Shown here: one piece after another, positions 23,219-32,060 of the stretch
Position numbering within the stretch: the stretch's first letter is position 1
Layout: every line of letters begins with the position of its first letter
Assembly: GCA_964595455.1 (NCBI GenBank)
Contig: CAZQQL010000025.1
Location: 1-33,659 of the forward strand
Length of the DNA stretch: 33,659 nt
Direction of reading: 5' to 3'
Source of the DNA: DAOUEG01 sp964595455
GTDB taxonomy: Bacteria > Chloroflexota > Dehalococcoidia > Dehalococcoidales > RBG-16-60-22
The notes under the pieces: generated by a model
Told to the model about the DNA's origin: nothing
The model's input: only the letters and a program-made list of their open reading frames with translations
Database searches by the model: none
Position numbers and translations under genes: made by a program

Positions 23219-25156
23219 CTAGTCCCGGAAGTTCTCTATCTCCACCGGCTCGATAGGCTCAACCGGCTGGAACCCGAACATCCGGGAGTAGAAGTACAGT
23301 TCAGCGTCCAGCGCCCGCTTGATGTTGGCGGCCTGCCGGAAGCCGTGCTGCTCACCGGGGAAGAGGAGATAGGCCACGGGAACGCCCTTTTTCCTCAGGG
23401 CGTCCACCATCATCTCCGCCTGGTCCGGCGGGACGACTTTGTCCTCACTCCCCTGGAAGAAGATAACCGGGCAGGAAAGCCTGTCCGCGTGATGGATGGG
23501 GGAGCGCTCCAGGTAGATGTCACGCCGTTCCGGGTACGGCCCGATAAGCCCGTCCAGGTAGCGCGACTCGAACTTGTGCGTCTCCTTTGCCAGCGCTTCC
23601 AGGTCCGAGACGCCATAGTAGCTGGCCCCGGCGCTGAACACGTCCCGGAAGGTCAGCGCCGCCAGGGTCGTGTAGCCCCCGGCGCTGCCGCCACGGATGG
23701 CCAGCCGCTGCGGGTCCGCCAGGCCACGGTCGACGAGGTGTTTCGCCGCATTGACGCAATCGTCTACGTCAACGATGCCCCATCTGCCCTCGAGCCGTTT
23801 CCGGTACTCACGCCCGTAACCGCTAGAGCCTCCGTACCCCACATCTATCACGGCAAAACCGCGGGAAGTCCAGTATTGCAGGCCCAGGCTCAGGATGCCG
23901 GATATCGAAGACGTCGGCCCGCCGTGACTGATCACCATGAGCGGCGGTTTTTCGTTCTCAGGAGCGGTATAATCGCAGTTCTTCGGAGCGTAATACAGGG
24001 CATGGGCGGTCAGGCCGTCTTCGGTGGGGAAATCCACCGGCTTGGGAGCGGACAGGTAGCCTTCATCGAAACTGATGTCCGTGGAACGGCGCAGGATGTT
24101 CGCGCCGCCTGACCGGATGTCCAGTTCCACGACGGCCGGGGCCTCGGACGGAGAAGCCGCCAGGAAGGCGATGTTTTCCTTTCCTGCGGCCAGGGATGAC
24201 AGGGCGGTGTAAGGGGTCTTGATGTCCGTCACCTTGAGTGTCGACGTATCGATAACGGCGAGGCGCGAGATACCGTCCCGCGAGCAGGTGCAGATGAGCC
24301 GCTCCGCCGAGAGGAAGGCGTAGTTGGACCCGCCGAAGACCCAGTGCGGCTCGACGAATTCGGCGTCGGTCTCCCAGAGGCAGGTAATGTCCCCGGCTAT
24401 CCAGCGGTAGAGGTTCCACCAGCCGCTCCGGTCGGAAATAAAGTACAGCGTGCCGTCCGGGGAGAACCGGGGCTGAGTAACCGATTCATACCGGCCGCCG
24501 GCGACCTTGACCGGTTTTACGATGGAGCCGTCCGATGCTATATCGGCTATCCACAGTTCCGTACCGTCCCAGGGCATGTCCGGGTGGTCCCAGGTGAACC
24601 AGGTGAGCCGGGTGCCGTCCCCGCTGAGGCGCGGCGAGGAGTAGAAATCATGGCCTGAGACCAGCGTCTGCAGAGGCTTGTCACCGTTGCTGTCTACGGC
24701 CGCCAGGCTGTTGACCGCTTCACGCCCCGGTCCGGAATGGTCTTCACACACGCAGATGATACGCTTGCGGCGCCGGTCGTAGATGCCGTCCGCGTACCGG
24801 GTAGCGCTCTCCGGCGTGATGGGTACGGGGGTTTCGCCGGGTCCCTGCCTGTACAGCCGCTGGTCGGCGAAGTTCGAGAAATAAACGGTCCCTTTATTAA
24901 CAAGGTAAGCGCCGCCGCCGTATTCGTGGACGCGGGTGCGGACGTTGAACGGAGCGGGTGTGACATCAGTAACGGTCCCGTCAGCGGCGCGCCGCACGAG
25001 CACGGAGCGGCCGCCCTCGGCGGGACGTACCTCCAGCCAGTACACGTCCCCGCCGTCGATGGTCACCGGCGAATCCAGGCGTATCCCGCCGGAAGCGATG
25101 ATGTCCGAGGTGATCGGGGATTTCCATGAACCGTACGGGGCTATCAACGATGTCAT
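23219..25156 (-). CDS. S9-family prolyl oligopeptidase / acylaminoacyl-peptidase-like
   Basis: 645 residues. The N-terminal two-thirds is a beta-propeller region with WD-like phrases (SPDGTLYFISDRSGWWNLYR). The C-terminal alpha/beta-hydrolase domain starts around 375. The catalytic triad is visible: S491 in GGSAGGY, D572 in GSEDKVVPP and H604 in GEQHGF. There is no signal peptide, so it is cytoplasmic. It should cleave short peptides, possibly removing N-terminal acylated residues. GGGGAGG lies before the ATG, and a minus-strand TATAAT (25179-25174) just upstream may be its -10, right after the preceding terminator. It is monocistronic and convergent with the YkgJ-type gene. Confidence 0.93.
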   Translation of the reverse strand: MTSLIAPYGSWKSPITSDIIASGGIRLDSPVTIDGGDVYWLEVRPAEGGRSVLVRRAADGTVTDVTPAPFNVRTRVHEYGGGAYLVNKGTVYFSNFADQRLYRQGPGETPVPITPESATRYADGIYDRRRKRIICVCEDHSGPGREAVNSLAAVDSNGDKPLQTLVSGHDFYSSPRLSGDGTRLTWFTWDHPDMPWDGTELWIADIASDGSIVKPVKVAGGRYESVTQPRFSPDGTLYFISDRSGWWNLYRWIAGDITCLWETDAEFVEPHWVFGGSNYAFLSAERLICTCSRDGISRLAVIDTSTLKVTDIKTPYTALSSLAAGKENIAFLAASPSEAPAVVELDIRSGGANILRRSTDISFDEGYLSAPKPVDFPTEDGLTAHALYYAPKNCDYTAPENEKPPLMVISHGGPTSSISGILSLGLQYWTSRGFAVIDVGYGGSSGYGREYRKRLEGRWGIVDVDDCVNAAKHLVDRGLADPQRLAIRGGSAGGYTTLAALTFRDVFSAGASYYGVSDLEALAKETHKFESRYLDGLIGPYPERRDIYLERSPIHHADRLSCPVIFFQGSEDKVVPPDQAEMMVDALRKKGVPVAYLLFPGEQHGFRQAANIKRALDAELYFYSRMFGFQPVEPIEPVEIENFRD

Positions 25157-25182
25157 ACAGCACCTCCCCCGCCATTATACAC

Positions 25183-25212
25183 AAAAGCCCCCTCCCGGTG
25201 CCGGGAGGGGGC
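25183..25212 (-). terminator. intrinsic terminator of the radical SAM/redox operon
   Basis: A 12-bp GC-rich stem (GCCCCCTCCCGG / CCGGGAGGGGGC, 25187-25212) is followed on the minus strand by TTTTGTG. It lies about 120 bases after the last radical SAM gene and before the peptidase gene, so it ends the long minus-strand operon. Confidence 0.85.
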
Positions 25213-25234
25213 AAGTATTGAGCTAGAACTTACG

Positions 25235-25305
25235 CTCATCCTGAGCTTGTCGAAGGATGAGGCCTCTTACAGAGCCTCTTGGTTCGACAGGCTCATCACG
25301 AGCGG
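25235..25305. repeat. REP/BIME-like inverted pair
   Basis: Two related units of about 24 bases in opposite orientation. The first, read on the minus strand, is CCTTCGACAAGCTCAGGATG plus AGCG. The second, on the plus strand, is GGTTCGACAGGCTCATCACG plus AGCGG. They agree at about 18 of 24 positions. The first unit also folds on itself (CTCATCCT/AGGATGAG). The placement between a stop codon and a terminator is typical of REP-like extragenic repeats. Confidence 0.6.
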
Positions 25306-25330
25306 CTTCTTATGCCGGTGGCCTGCAAAA

Positions 25331-26449
25331 TTACATTCCCTTTAGCGACGTGAAGATGCCGCCGGTGCCGCCATACAGTTTCAGACCGTGCTTCTCATAG
25401 AGGGGCAGGGCTTCTTCGTACAGCTTCAACATGCGCTCGGTGGACGTCGGTTCGCGGTGTTCGTAGGCGGAGTTGACCATCGGGGTGAACGGGACGATGG
25501 AGGCGACCACGCCCATTTCCGCGCACATTTCCACGCCGCGGAGCATGGTCTCGTCATCCTCGCCGAGCCCGGCGATGACCATGGTGTAGACTTCGTTCTC
25601 GCCGAAGATCTCCAGGGACTTATCCCAGACGCGCTTGTAGTCGTCCAGCGTGTTGCGTCCCTTGATCGGCATGATGTCTTCCCGCAGGCTCTCATCGAAG
25701 CACTCGACGTTGCAGAGAGACGTGCAGGCGCCGGCCTCCTTGCCTTCGCGGAGAAGTTTTTCCAGCATGACCGCATCGGTCAGCGGTTCGAAGTTGAGGG
25801 TCTTGGTGAGTTTGACGCGCTGGTCGATGAGTTTCGCCGCTTCGACGACGTCCTCGAGGCCTTTGCCCGCGCTGAGCTTGGTGCCGGTGCTGAGGGTGAC
25901 ATGCTTGATCATGCCTTCCCTGGCGGCGGCTTCGGCCACTTCCGCGACCTGGGCGGGCGTCTTGTCCATGTAGCCGGCCCACCAGGACTCGATGGCGCAG
26001 AACTTGCAGGCCTTGCCGATGCGCTGGTAGCCGCAGCGCTGGTTGAGTACGGAGCGCAGGTGGTCCGGCTCGCCGATGACGGCCACGTCGCTCATCGGAA
26101 TGCCGTCGGTGGTGGTGAGATCGTAGTACTTCGGGCGCGGCATCATGCTGACGTCCGTGAATTTCTCATCGTCCTTCCAGACCTCGTAGGCGCCGGCGGC
26201 GGACTTGACCATGTGATAGGGGGATTTCTTCGAGAAATGGCCGTTGATGATGAGCACGGTGGTGTACAGGCCGAATTCCTTGTTTTCCAGCAGGAACACG
26301 AACCTGCCCCTGCCGATGGCGGGAGCGTTCCAGTCCCGTGTCAATTCTTCCTGCAATGCCGGCGGCACAACGACGCCGTGCGTCTGGAGTTCTGTCTTGA
26401 CCCTTCCCAGTACTCCTACATCGCTCGTGTAGGTCCTTGAACTTACCAT
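25331..26449 (-). CDS. radical SAM protein with CX8CX2C motif (paralogue 1)
   Basis: 372 residues. The cluster motif is C139-GYQRIGKA-C148-KF-C151, a CX8CX2C spacing instead of the usual CX3CX2C. It is preceded by YYDLTTTDGIPMSDVAVIG and followed by HVTLSTGTKLSAGKGLEDVV, CNVECFDESLREDIMP and MVIAGLGEDDETMLRGVEM. From memory this layout resembles the MSMEG_0568-type radical SAM family, whose reaction is unknown. AGGAGGAAACTA gives a strong ribosome-binding site. It starts 96 bases after its paralogue at 26546 and ends the operon. The reaction is not known; a ring-forming or cofactor-building step is a guess from neighbours. Confidence 0.88.
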   Translation of the reverse strand: MVSSRTYTSDVGVLGRVKTELQTHGVVVPPALQEELTRDWNAPAIGRGRFVFLLENKEFGLYTTVLIINGHFSKKSPYHMVKSAAGAYEVWKDDEKFTDVSMMPRPKYYDLTTTDGIPMSDVAVIGEPDHLRSVLNQRCGYQRIGKACKFCAIESWWAGYMDKTPAQVAEVAEAAAREGMIKHVTLSTGTKLSAGKGLEDVVEAAKLIDQRVKLTKTLNFEPLTDAVMLEKLLREGKEAGACTSLCNVECFDESLREDIMPIKGRNTLDDYKRVWDKSLEIFGENEVYTMVIAGLGEDDETMLRGVEMCAEMGVVASIVPFTPMVNSAYEHREPTSTERMLKLYEEALPLYEKHGLKLYGGTGGIFTSLKGM

Positions 26450-26545
26450 TAGTTTCCTCCTTCTTGTTGTCCTGTTTAGTTTACTCGATTATACGGTCGG
26501 TTGTGAATTCCGTTCTATTTTTGATTTCCGATTTTTGGTCTAATA

Positions 26546-27679
26546 CTACGCTCCAAACCTCGCCACATCTTTAATGCCGCTGAAACCGCCGCCCTTGACG
26601 CAGCCGGCCGTACAGGCGTACAGGTCCAGCCCGTGTTTGCTGTGAATGTCGCTGGCTTTTTCGTATAAATACAGCATCCGGTCCGCTGACGGCGGTGTGA
26701 AGTCTGCGTAGTCCGCGCCGGCGGCGGGGCTGTGCGGTACCAGGAATGTCATGACCCCGGCCTCGGCGGCCATCTCGACGCCCCGCAAGATGGACTCGTC
26801 ACTTTCTCCGATGCCCACCACGACGGTCGTGGAGACCTCGTTCTTCCCGAAGACATCCAGGCACACCCGCCAGTTCTCCAGGTAGACTCCCACCGGGATT
26901 TTCCCCTTGGCCGGCATGATGCCTTCCCGGAGGGTCTCGTCGAAGCACTCGATATTCAACGAAGCAGTGGTAACGCCGTAGTCGCGGGCACGTTTCAGCA
27001 TGGAACGGAAGAGCTTCAGGTCGACTACCGACTCGAACTCGAGCATGATGGGGATATCGACGCGGTCGTGGATAAGACCGGCGGTCTCGACGAGCTGCGC
27101 CAGCCCCTTGTCCGGTGTATTGAGCGTGGCGGTCGTGATGGAAATATGCCGGGCAACGCCTTCTTTTACGGCGGCTTCGACGGCCTCAGCTATCTGCAGC
27201 GGCTGCTTGGACGGGGCGGCGTTCCACCAGTGCTGCACGGCGCAGAACTTGCAGGCCTTGCCAATCTGCTGGTAGTGGCATTGCTGATTGACCACGGAGC
27301 GCAGGTGGCCCGGCCCGACCACCACGGCGACCTTGCTCATCGGGGTGCCATTGCTGGTCAACTGGTCATAAAACCGCGGACGCGGGAACATGGTGATATC
27401 TGTGTATTTTTCGTTAGCCCTCCAGATTTCAAGGCCGCCGGAGAGCGTCTCCGCAAGCTGGTACGGTGAGTTTGCTCCCCGAGTCCCGTTCACGATGAAG
27501 ACAGGTATCACTTCCCCGTTCCCGGCCGGCGATGGCAGGCACACCACGAGCCGCCCGGTACTCACCGCCGGCGCATTATATCTTTGCTCCAACCGGGCAG
27601 CAAGGTCCGGGCTGATCTGCAGCCCCTTTTCCTGGAGTTCCGCCTTGATTCTCGATACCGATGCTGATGAAGTCGTCAT
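26546..27679 (-). CDS. radical SAM protein with CX8CX2C motif (paralogue 2)
   Basis: 377 residues, paralogous to the gene at 25331 over the full length. The cluster cysteines are C134, C143 and C146 (QCHYQQIGKACKFC). It shares the N-terminal VSRIKAELQEKGLQISPDLA region, the PRPRFYDQLTSNGTPMSK segment and the NIECFDETLREGIMP segment. The C-terminus differs: CTAGCVKGGGFSGIKD adds two cysteines missing in the other copy. The start overlaps the methyltransferase stop by four bases (ATGA), so translation is coupled. Two diverged copies side by side suggest successive steps or a heterodimer. Confidence 0.88.
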   Translation of the reverse strand: MTTSSASVSRIKAELQEKGLQISPDLAARLEQRYNAPAVSTGRLVVCLPSPAGNGEVIPVFIVNGTRGANSPYQLAETLSGGLEIWRANEKYTDITMFPRPRFYDQLTSNGTPMSKVAVVVGPGHLRSVVNQQCHYQQIGKACKFCAVQHWWNAAPSKQPLQIAEAVEAAVKEGVARHISITTATLNTPDKGLAQLVETAGLIHDRVDIPIMLEFESVVDLKLFRSMLKRARDYGVTTASLNIECFDETLREGIMPAKGKIPVGVYLENWRVCLDVFGKNEVSTTVVVGIGESDESILRGVEMAAEAGVMTFLVPHSPAAGADYADFTPPSADRMLYLYEKASDIHSKHGLDLYACTAGCVKGGGFSGIKDVARFGA

Positions 27680-28365
27680 ACTCTCTGTGTTCTCACCGGC
27701 GTCTCCACATACAGGTCGAAGGAGATGAAGTCCGTGCCGATGTCATAGTTCTTCAGTTTTGATTTTTTCACGATGTCCCGGATTTCCGGTAGTGTGTAGC
27801 TCGACCGTATCACGCCCGGCCAGTTGTCCCGGTGGCGCTTGTTCATGAACAGGCGCAGCCCCCAGATAAAGGCTTCCCAGAACGGGTTGCCGTAGACCCG
27901 GCGGTTGTCCCGCACCATGACGACTCCGGTTTCCCCGGCCACGCGCTGGCACTCGGAGAAAACGTCTTCCGGCTGTGTCCAGTGGTGCAGGGAAGCGTAG
28001 CTCATCACCAGGTCGAAATCCCCGTTCGGGAACGGCATGTCCGCGGCTGTCCCCAGGACGAACTCTATCCTGTCTGCCACGCCGGCCTTCTTCGCGTTCT
28101 CCCGCGCCAGGTCCAGCATGTCCTGCGAGATGTCCAGACCGGTGATGCGGAAATCCGCCCCCTTCACCCTGGCGAGTTCGATGGCGAGCCGGCCGCTGCC
28201 GGTCCCCACGTCCAGGACGCGCCCGGACCGTATGCCCCGCCGCAGTATCTTGCGCACGAAGTACTTGTACTCCGGCAGCATGTAGTACCGGGCGCCGTTG
28301 TCGTACTGCTTCACGGCGTCCGCCCCGTCCAGGGGTTCTTTTTCCAGGGGTACTCGTTCAGTCAT
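27676..28365 (-). CDS. SAM-dependent methyltransferase (UbiE/class I type)
   Basis: 229 residues. Motif I VLDVGTGSGRLAIELA (about 50-65), the acidic residue in TGLDISQDMLDLAREN and the PFPNGDFDLVMSYASLHHW motif mark a class I methyltransferase of the UbiE/Methyltransf_11 kind. It ends by overlapping the radical SAM start and begins 10 bases after the UbiA-type gene. The position next to a prenyltransferase suggests methylation of a prenylated ring, as UbiE/MenG do in quinone synthesis. The substrate is not known. Confidence 0.88.
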   Translation of the reverse strand: MTERVPLEKEPLDGADAVKQYDNGARYYMLPEYKYFVRKILRRGIRSGRVLDVGTGSGRLAIELARVKGADFRITGLDISQDMLDLARENAKKAGVADRIEFVLGTAADMPFPNGDFDLVMSYASLHHWTQPEDVFSECQRVAGETGVVMVRDNRRVYGNPFWEAFIWGLRLFMNKRHRDNWPGVIRSSYTLPEIRDIVKKSKLKNYDIGTDFISFDLYVETPVRTQRV

Positions 28366-28375
28366 ATCTCCATCG

Positions 28376-29317
28376 TCACGGGAAAACGAGGATGCTCAGG
28401 ATAATCGCCACGGAAATGGTCATACGGTACAGCGCCAGGGAACTCCAGGCGCGGTTCATCTCTCTGGTGTCGCGGGAAGCTCTCAGGAAAGACCGGCACC
28501 GGTACAGGGTATACAGCCCGAAGGCCGCTACCGGCACGATGTACAGCCAGCTCAGCGAGGTCAGCAGCGGCAGCAGCACACTCATCACAAAGAGGATGCC
28601 GGTGAACATCAGCGTTATGACCGACGCTTTCTTCGGGGAAGGCTTGCTGAAGAACGCTGGCGTCACGATGACCGGGTTTCCTTTTTTGTCATACCGGACA
28701 TTGAGAACATAGTGCGCCATGATGTGGCCGGACTGCCAGATAACGCCGAGCAGGTACAGGTACCAGGGCAGGGCCGTGGTAAAGACGGTCTCCGGCGCGA
28801 GGCACGCCCAGCCGCAGAGAAATATCAGGCCTTCTATGGGCGGCAGGGAAAGGTAGCCGATCCTGTCCCGCAGATGCGTGGAGTACAGGGCCCCGAATAC
28901 CGAGGCCGCCAGCAGCAGGTAGAAGGCGGTCGGATTAAAGAAAATCCAGCACAATGCGAGGGCGGCGGCGTAGGATGCCAGCGAGACGGCCAGCGCACCG
29001 TTGGCCCCGACCCGCCCGCTCGGTATCGAGCGCTGCGGCCAGAGGGTCCTGTCCCGCTGCCGGTCCGCCCAGCGATTAAAGATATTGACCCCGGCGGCGG
29101 CCAGGGCGCCGGTAAAGAAACCGGCAACACAGAGGTCCCAGGATGGAACGCCGCGGATGCTGAGCACGGCGGCGCTGGCGGCGTTAATCGGAGTTAGAAA
29201 GAGAAATACCGGACGGGCAAGGGTCAGGTAACCGGTGAGTTTTTCTTTAACGGTGTACTCGCCGCGGACGGACAGGTCTGAGCCGAAGTCGGCCCGTATG
29301 GCTTTTTCCAGGTTCAT
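28376..29317 (-). CDS. UbiA-family membrane prenyltransferase
   Basis: 313 residues with about eight membrane segments after a soluble N-terminus. The first aspartate-rich motif NRWADRQRD has the NxxxDxxxD pattern of the UbiA family, followed by PQRSIPSGR. The second, around YSTHLRDRIGYLSLPPIEG, is degenerate. UbiA proteins transfer a prenyl chain to an aromatic or other acceptor within the membrane. I choose the ATG at 29317 because GGAG lies 7 bases before it; an ATG two codons earlier is possible, and the frame is open 70 codons up without support. It lies between ferredoxin and methyltransferase genes of the same operon. The acceptor is unknown. Confidence 0.9.
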   Translation of the reverse strand: MNLEKAIRADFGSDLSVRGEYTVKEKLTGYLTLARPVFLFLTPINAASAAVLSIRGVPSWDLCVAGFFTGALAAAGVNIFNRWADRQRDRTLWPQRSIPSGRVGANGALAVSLASYAAALALCWIFFNPTAFYLLLAASVFGALYSTHLRDRIGYLSLPPIEGLIFLCGWACLAPETVFTTALPWYLYLLGVIWQSGHIMAHYVLNVRYDKKGNPVIVTPAFFSKPSPKKASVITLMFTGILFVMSVLLPLLTSLSWLYIVPVAAFGLYTLYRCRSFLRASRDTREMNRAWSSLALYRMTISVAIILSILVFP

Positions 29318-29358
29318 TACCATGCTCCAGCAGAGGTACGCCCGTGGGAATGCCCCAT

Positions 29359-29628
29359 TTACATGGAGCGGTAAAGAATGCCGCAGCCTCCCTGCGGATA
29401 GTCCCATTCCAGGGAACCCTGGTCGCAGATGATGCGGCAGGTGCCGCATTCCAGGCAGCCTTCCCAGGACAGGACCACCGTATCTCCCTCGATGGTATAG
29501 TTTTCCACGGGGCAGACCGTTGTGCAAGCCTTGTGCGGACAGCGGCGGCAGATGTCCGGGTCTATCTTGAGGTGCGGTTCCTTGGCGACATGAAACAGGT
29601 TCAGCGCCAGTTTATCGTCTATCTTCAT
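29359..29628 (-). CDS. fixX: FixX-like ferredoxin
   Basis: 89 residues. Two cysteine groups, CRRCPHKACTTVCP and CLECGTCRIIC, fit the FixX/ETF-QO ferredoxin family with a [4Fe-4S] cluster. The protein ends WDYPQGGCGILYRSM, similar to the FixX C-terminal signature (YPxGGxGV). The ATG at 29628 overlaps the stop of the FixC-like gene (ATGA), showing that they are made together; the frame is open further up inside fixC. The ferredoxin should sit on the FixC-like flavoprotein and pass electrons to a quinone or similar carrier. Confidence 0.9.
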   Translation of the reverse strand: MKIDDKLALNLFHVAKEPHLKIDPDICRRCPHKACTTVCPVENYTIEGDTVVLSWEGCLECGTCRIICDQGSLEWDYPQGGCGILYRSM

Positions 29629-30962
29629 AGGAAGGAAAACGCTCCTTTGATAGACTTCCACATGAAGGCGAGCAGCGGGAACCGTGAACCGGTGGCTTTC
29701 TTCAGGTTCTTCCGGAAGTCCTTCAGCATCTGCCATTCCTGGGTCCGCTTCGGCATTTCTTTCACGGTAAAGAAATCGACCGCCGCCTGCGTCAGTACGT
29801 TGAAATACGGCCCGAAGAACTCGGGGTTCTTTTCCGCGAAGAGGTTCATCTTCCGGTAGCGTTTCAGATCCTTGATGACAAAGCTCTCATCCAGCAGCTT
29901 GCGGTAGTAGGAGAGTGAGGCCGCGGAATAGACCTTGGTCTTGCCGGCTTCCAGTACCGCTTTGGCGGCGGCTTCGCCGGAGGCCATGGCGAAATTGGTG
30001 CCTTCGTAATGGATGGAGGCATTGAGGAACCGGGCGGCGTCGCCGCAGACGAGAACGCCGTCGGCGTAACACTTCGGCATCTCGTCGTAACCGCCGTCCG
30101 GCGCGAGATGGGCCTGGTATTCTACCACCTTGCCGGCCTTGACATAATCGCGGACGAACGGGTGTTCCTTGAACTGCTCGAAGACGTCCGTCGCCTTGAG
30201 TCCGCTGTGTTTGAGCGGCTCCAGCGCCAGCCAGGACACCAGCGACAGGCTTTCCTGGTTGGTGTAGATGTTGCCGCCGCCCCAGATGCCCTTCGTGGCG
30301 TCACCGGCGATGTATTTCAGTTCCACGCCCTCGTTGCCGCTCAGCCCGAAACGGTCCTCGATAACGGAGCGGGGGAGTTCGATGATCTCCTTCATGCCCA
30401 GTGAGACCTGCCGCGGGACGTAGTTCCCGCGCAGACCGGCCTTTTCCGCCAGGAGGGAATTGACCCCGTCCGCCACAATGACCACGTTGCTGTACAGTTC
30501 GCCTTCATCGCCGCGCACCCGCACGCCGACGACCTTGCCCTTATCGTCCTTGAGGAGGTCATCAACGACCGTCTCCGGCACGAGCATCGCGCCGGCTTCT
30601 TCCGCCTTGGAGGCGTACCACTGGTCGAACTTGGCGCGGGAAACGGTGAAGCTGTTGTTGTAGGGAGGCTTGTTGTGGTCCAGGCTTTCCACCCCGATGG
30701 AAACGGCGTTGTCCGGGGAGATGAGGAATAACTTGATGCCCTTGATGTGCCGTTCCAGGGGCGCTTCTTCCGCAAAGTCCGGTATCAGTCGGCTGAGCAC
30801 GGTCGTGTACAGGACACCGCCGAAGACGTTCTTGCTGCCCGGGCTGCTGCCCCGCTCGAGCAGGGCTACGCTGAGTCCGGCTTTGGCCAGGACATAGGCG
30901 GCGGTGGTTCCCGCCGGCCCTGCCCCGACTACGATCGCATCAAAAGATGCTTCTTCGTTCAC
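29625..30962 (-). CDS. fixC: FixC-like / ETF-quinone oxidoreductase-like flavoprotein
   Basis: 445 residues. The FAD Rossmann motif VGAGPAGTTAA is near residue 12. It is followed by LLERGSSPGSKNVFGGVLY, which is typical of FixC/ETF-QO, and GVLVCGDAARFLNASIHYEG with the second FAD-binding GD motif. A membrane-associated C-terminus is plausible (SIKGAFSFL). The start is GTG at 30962, overlapping the cytochrome b stop (GTGA), with GGAG upstream. With the FixX-like ferredoxin it forms an ETF-QO-like pair. No EtfA/EtfB genes are in the window, so the electron donor may be the flavoprotein at 32061 or genes beyond the edge. Confidence 0.92.
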   Translation of the reverse strand: MNEEASFDAIVVGAGPAGTTAAYVLAKAGLSVALLERGSSPGSKNVFGGVLYTTVLSRLIPDFAEEAPLERHIKGIKLFLISPDNAVSIGVESLDHNKPPYNNSFTVSRAKFDQWYASKAEEAGAMLVPETVVDDLLKDDKGKVVGVRVRGDEGELYSNVVIVADGVNSLLAEKAGLRGNYVPRQVSLGMKEIIELPRSVIEDRFGLSGNEGVELKYIAGDATKGIWGGGNIYTNQESLSLVSWLALEPLKHSGLKATDVFEQFKEHPFVRDYVKAGKVVEYQAHLAPDGGYDEMPKCYADGVLVCGDAARFLNASIHYEGTNFAMASGEAAAKAVLEAGKTKVYSAASLSYYRKLLDESFVIKDLKRYRKMNLFAEKNPEFFGPYFNVLTQAAVDFFTVKEMPKRTQEWQMLKDFRKNLKKATGSRFPLLAFMWKSIKGAFSFL

Positions 30963-32017
30963 ACCAGCTCTCCATCCGGAGGTAGTTTGCTATTGGGATC
31001 CGCCACGTGTTTGCCGGCGGCTTTGGCCTGTTGTTCCGCTACCAGGTAACGGTCTGCATCCAGCGGGTACAGGGCGCGGTAGCGGGAAATGGGCATTTTC
31101 CCGGTGAGGATAACGGTGTTGACGGGGAAGAAACCGGGGGCCAGGTGCGCATAGTAGAAGTGGACGCTGATGATGAACCAGGTGAGGAACAGCGCCATGC
31201 TGCGGTGAATGACCACCAGCATCGCAATCCCGACATCGCCGATCGCCCACTCCACCAGCCACGTGTAGTGCATCGTCAGACCGGTAACGGAGAGTACCGG
31301 TATGCCGAGAATGACGAGGAAGAAGTCTATCTTCTGCCCGAAGGTATAGCGGCCGTACTGCGGTTCGTGCTTCTTCAGGCCGAGGATGTACAGGTTCATT
31401 TCGATGGCGTCTTTCATGTCCTTGAACGTCGGGAACATGGCCCGCATCCGTTCTTTCTTGACGATGAACTTGTAGCCGTAGTAGAGGATCACGAAGAGGA
31501 GCGTGCCGTCGATGATGTATGCGAAGTAGTGGTGCCAGTTGCGCATGTCATGGAGCCCCAGGGAATCGAAGAATGACTGGCCCGGGCCCCAGTCCGGGAA
31601 CGCCTGCATGAGGCCGATGATGCCGGCGAAGATGAATCCGATCATGACGGCATAGTGCCACCACTTGAACGGGTTGCGGAAACGCTCTATCTGCGGTTCT
31701 TCCTTGCTGCCGGGCAGATTGTTGTACGGTACCTTCTTCCGCCCGAAGTTCAGCCACCAGCGGAACAGTTCGCCAAGGATGGTGGCGACCATGAACAGGA
31801 CGAGCATGATCGTGGCTATAAAGAAGATCCAGCGGACGATCGTGATCGCAATATGGTCGATGTTCTGTTCGAGATACGGAACATGGGGGGCGTCTCCGCC
31901 GTAGAAAAGGTAGTTGTCCGGGTTCATCGTCGGGATGGTATAGGTTATCCACCAGACGAAGGCTGCCAGTACGATGAGCTCGACCAGCACCACGAAAGGA
32001 AAGTATAACTTTTTCAC
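30959..32017 (-). CDS. membrane cytochrome b (formate-dehydrogenase gamma-like)
   Basis: About 352 residues with six predicted membrane segments. Several histidines near or in them (KWWHYAVM, NWHHYFAYI, MHYTWL, IHRSMALFL, SVHFYYAHL) are candidate heme b ligands. The last four segments resemble the diheme cytochrome b subunit of formate dehydrogenase and related enzymes; the first two form an N-terminal extension. The start is uncertain: GTG at 32017 (chosen, KKLYFPF follows) or TTG at 32038. The stop overlaps the FixC-like start. It should link the FixCX pair, or the flavoprotein upstream, to the membrane quinone-like pool. Confidence 0.85.
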   Translation of the reverse strand: MKKLYFPFVVLVELIVLAAFVWWITYTIPTMNPDNYLFYGGDAPHVPYLEQNIDHIAITIVRWIFFIATIMLVLFMVATILGELFRWWLNFGRKKVPYNNLPGSKEEPQIERFRNPFKWWHYAVMIGFIFAGIIGLMQAFPDWGPGQSFFDSLGLHDMRNWHHYFAYIIDGTLLFVILYYGYKFIVKKERMRAMFPTFKDMKDAIEMNLYILGLKKHEPQYGRYTFGQKIDFFLVILGIPVLSVTGLTMHYTWLVEWAIGDVGIAMLVVIHRSMALFLTWFIISVHFYYAHLAPGFFPVNTVILTGKMPISRYRALYPLDADRYLVAEQQAKAAGKHVADPNSKLPPDGELV

Positions 32018-32060
32018 AGTAGTTCTTCTACCCCCCAAGGTTCCATTATCCGGCTTGTTT

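Noticed and set aside
25388..26440. Plus-strand open frame of 350 codons
   Set aside because: It is the mirror of the radical SAM gene at 25331 and shows low-complexity sequence without motifs.
29318..29527. Extended start of the UbiA-type gene
   Set aside because: The added residues are a shadow of the ferredoxin gene; the ATG at 29317 has GGAG at a good distance.
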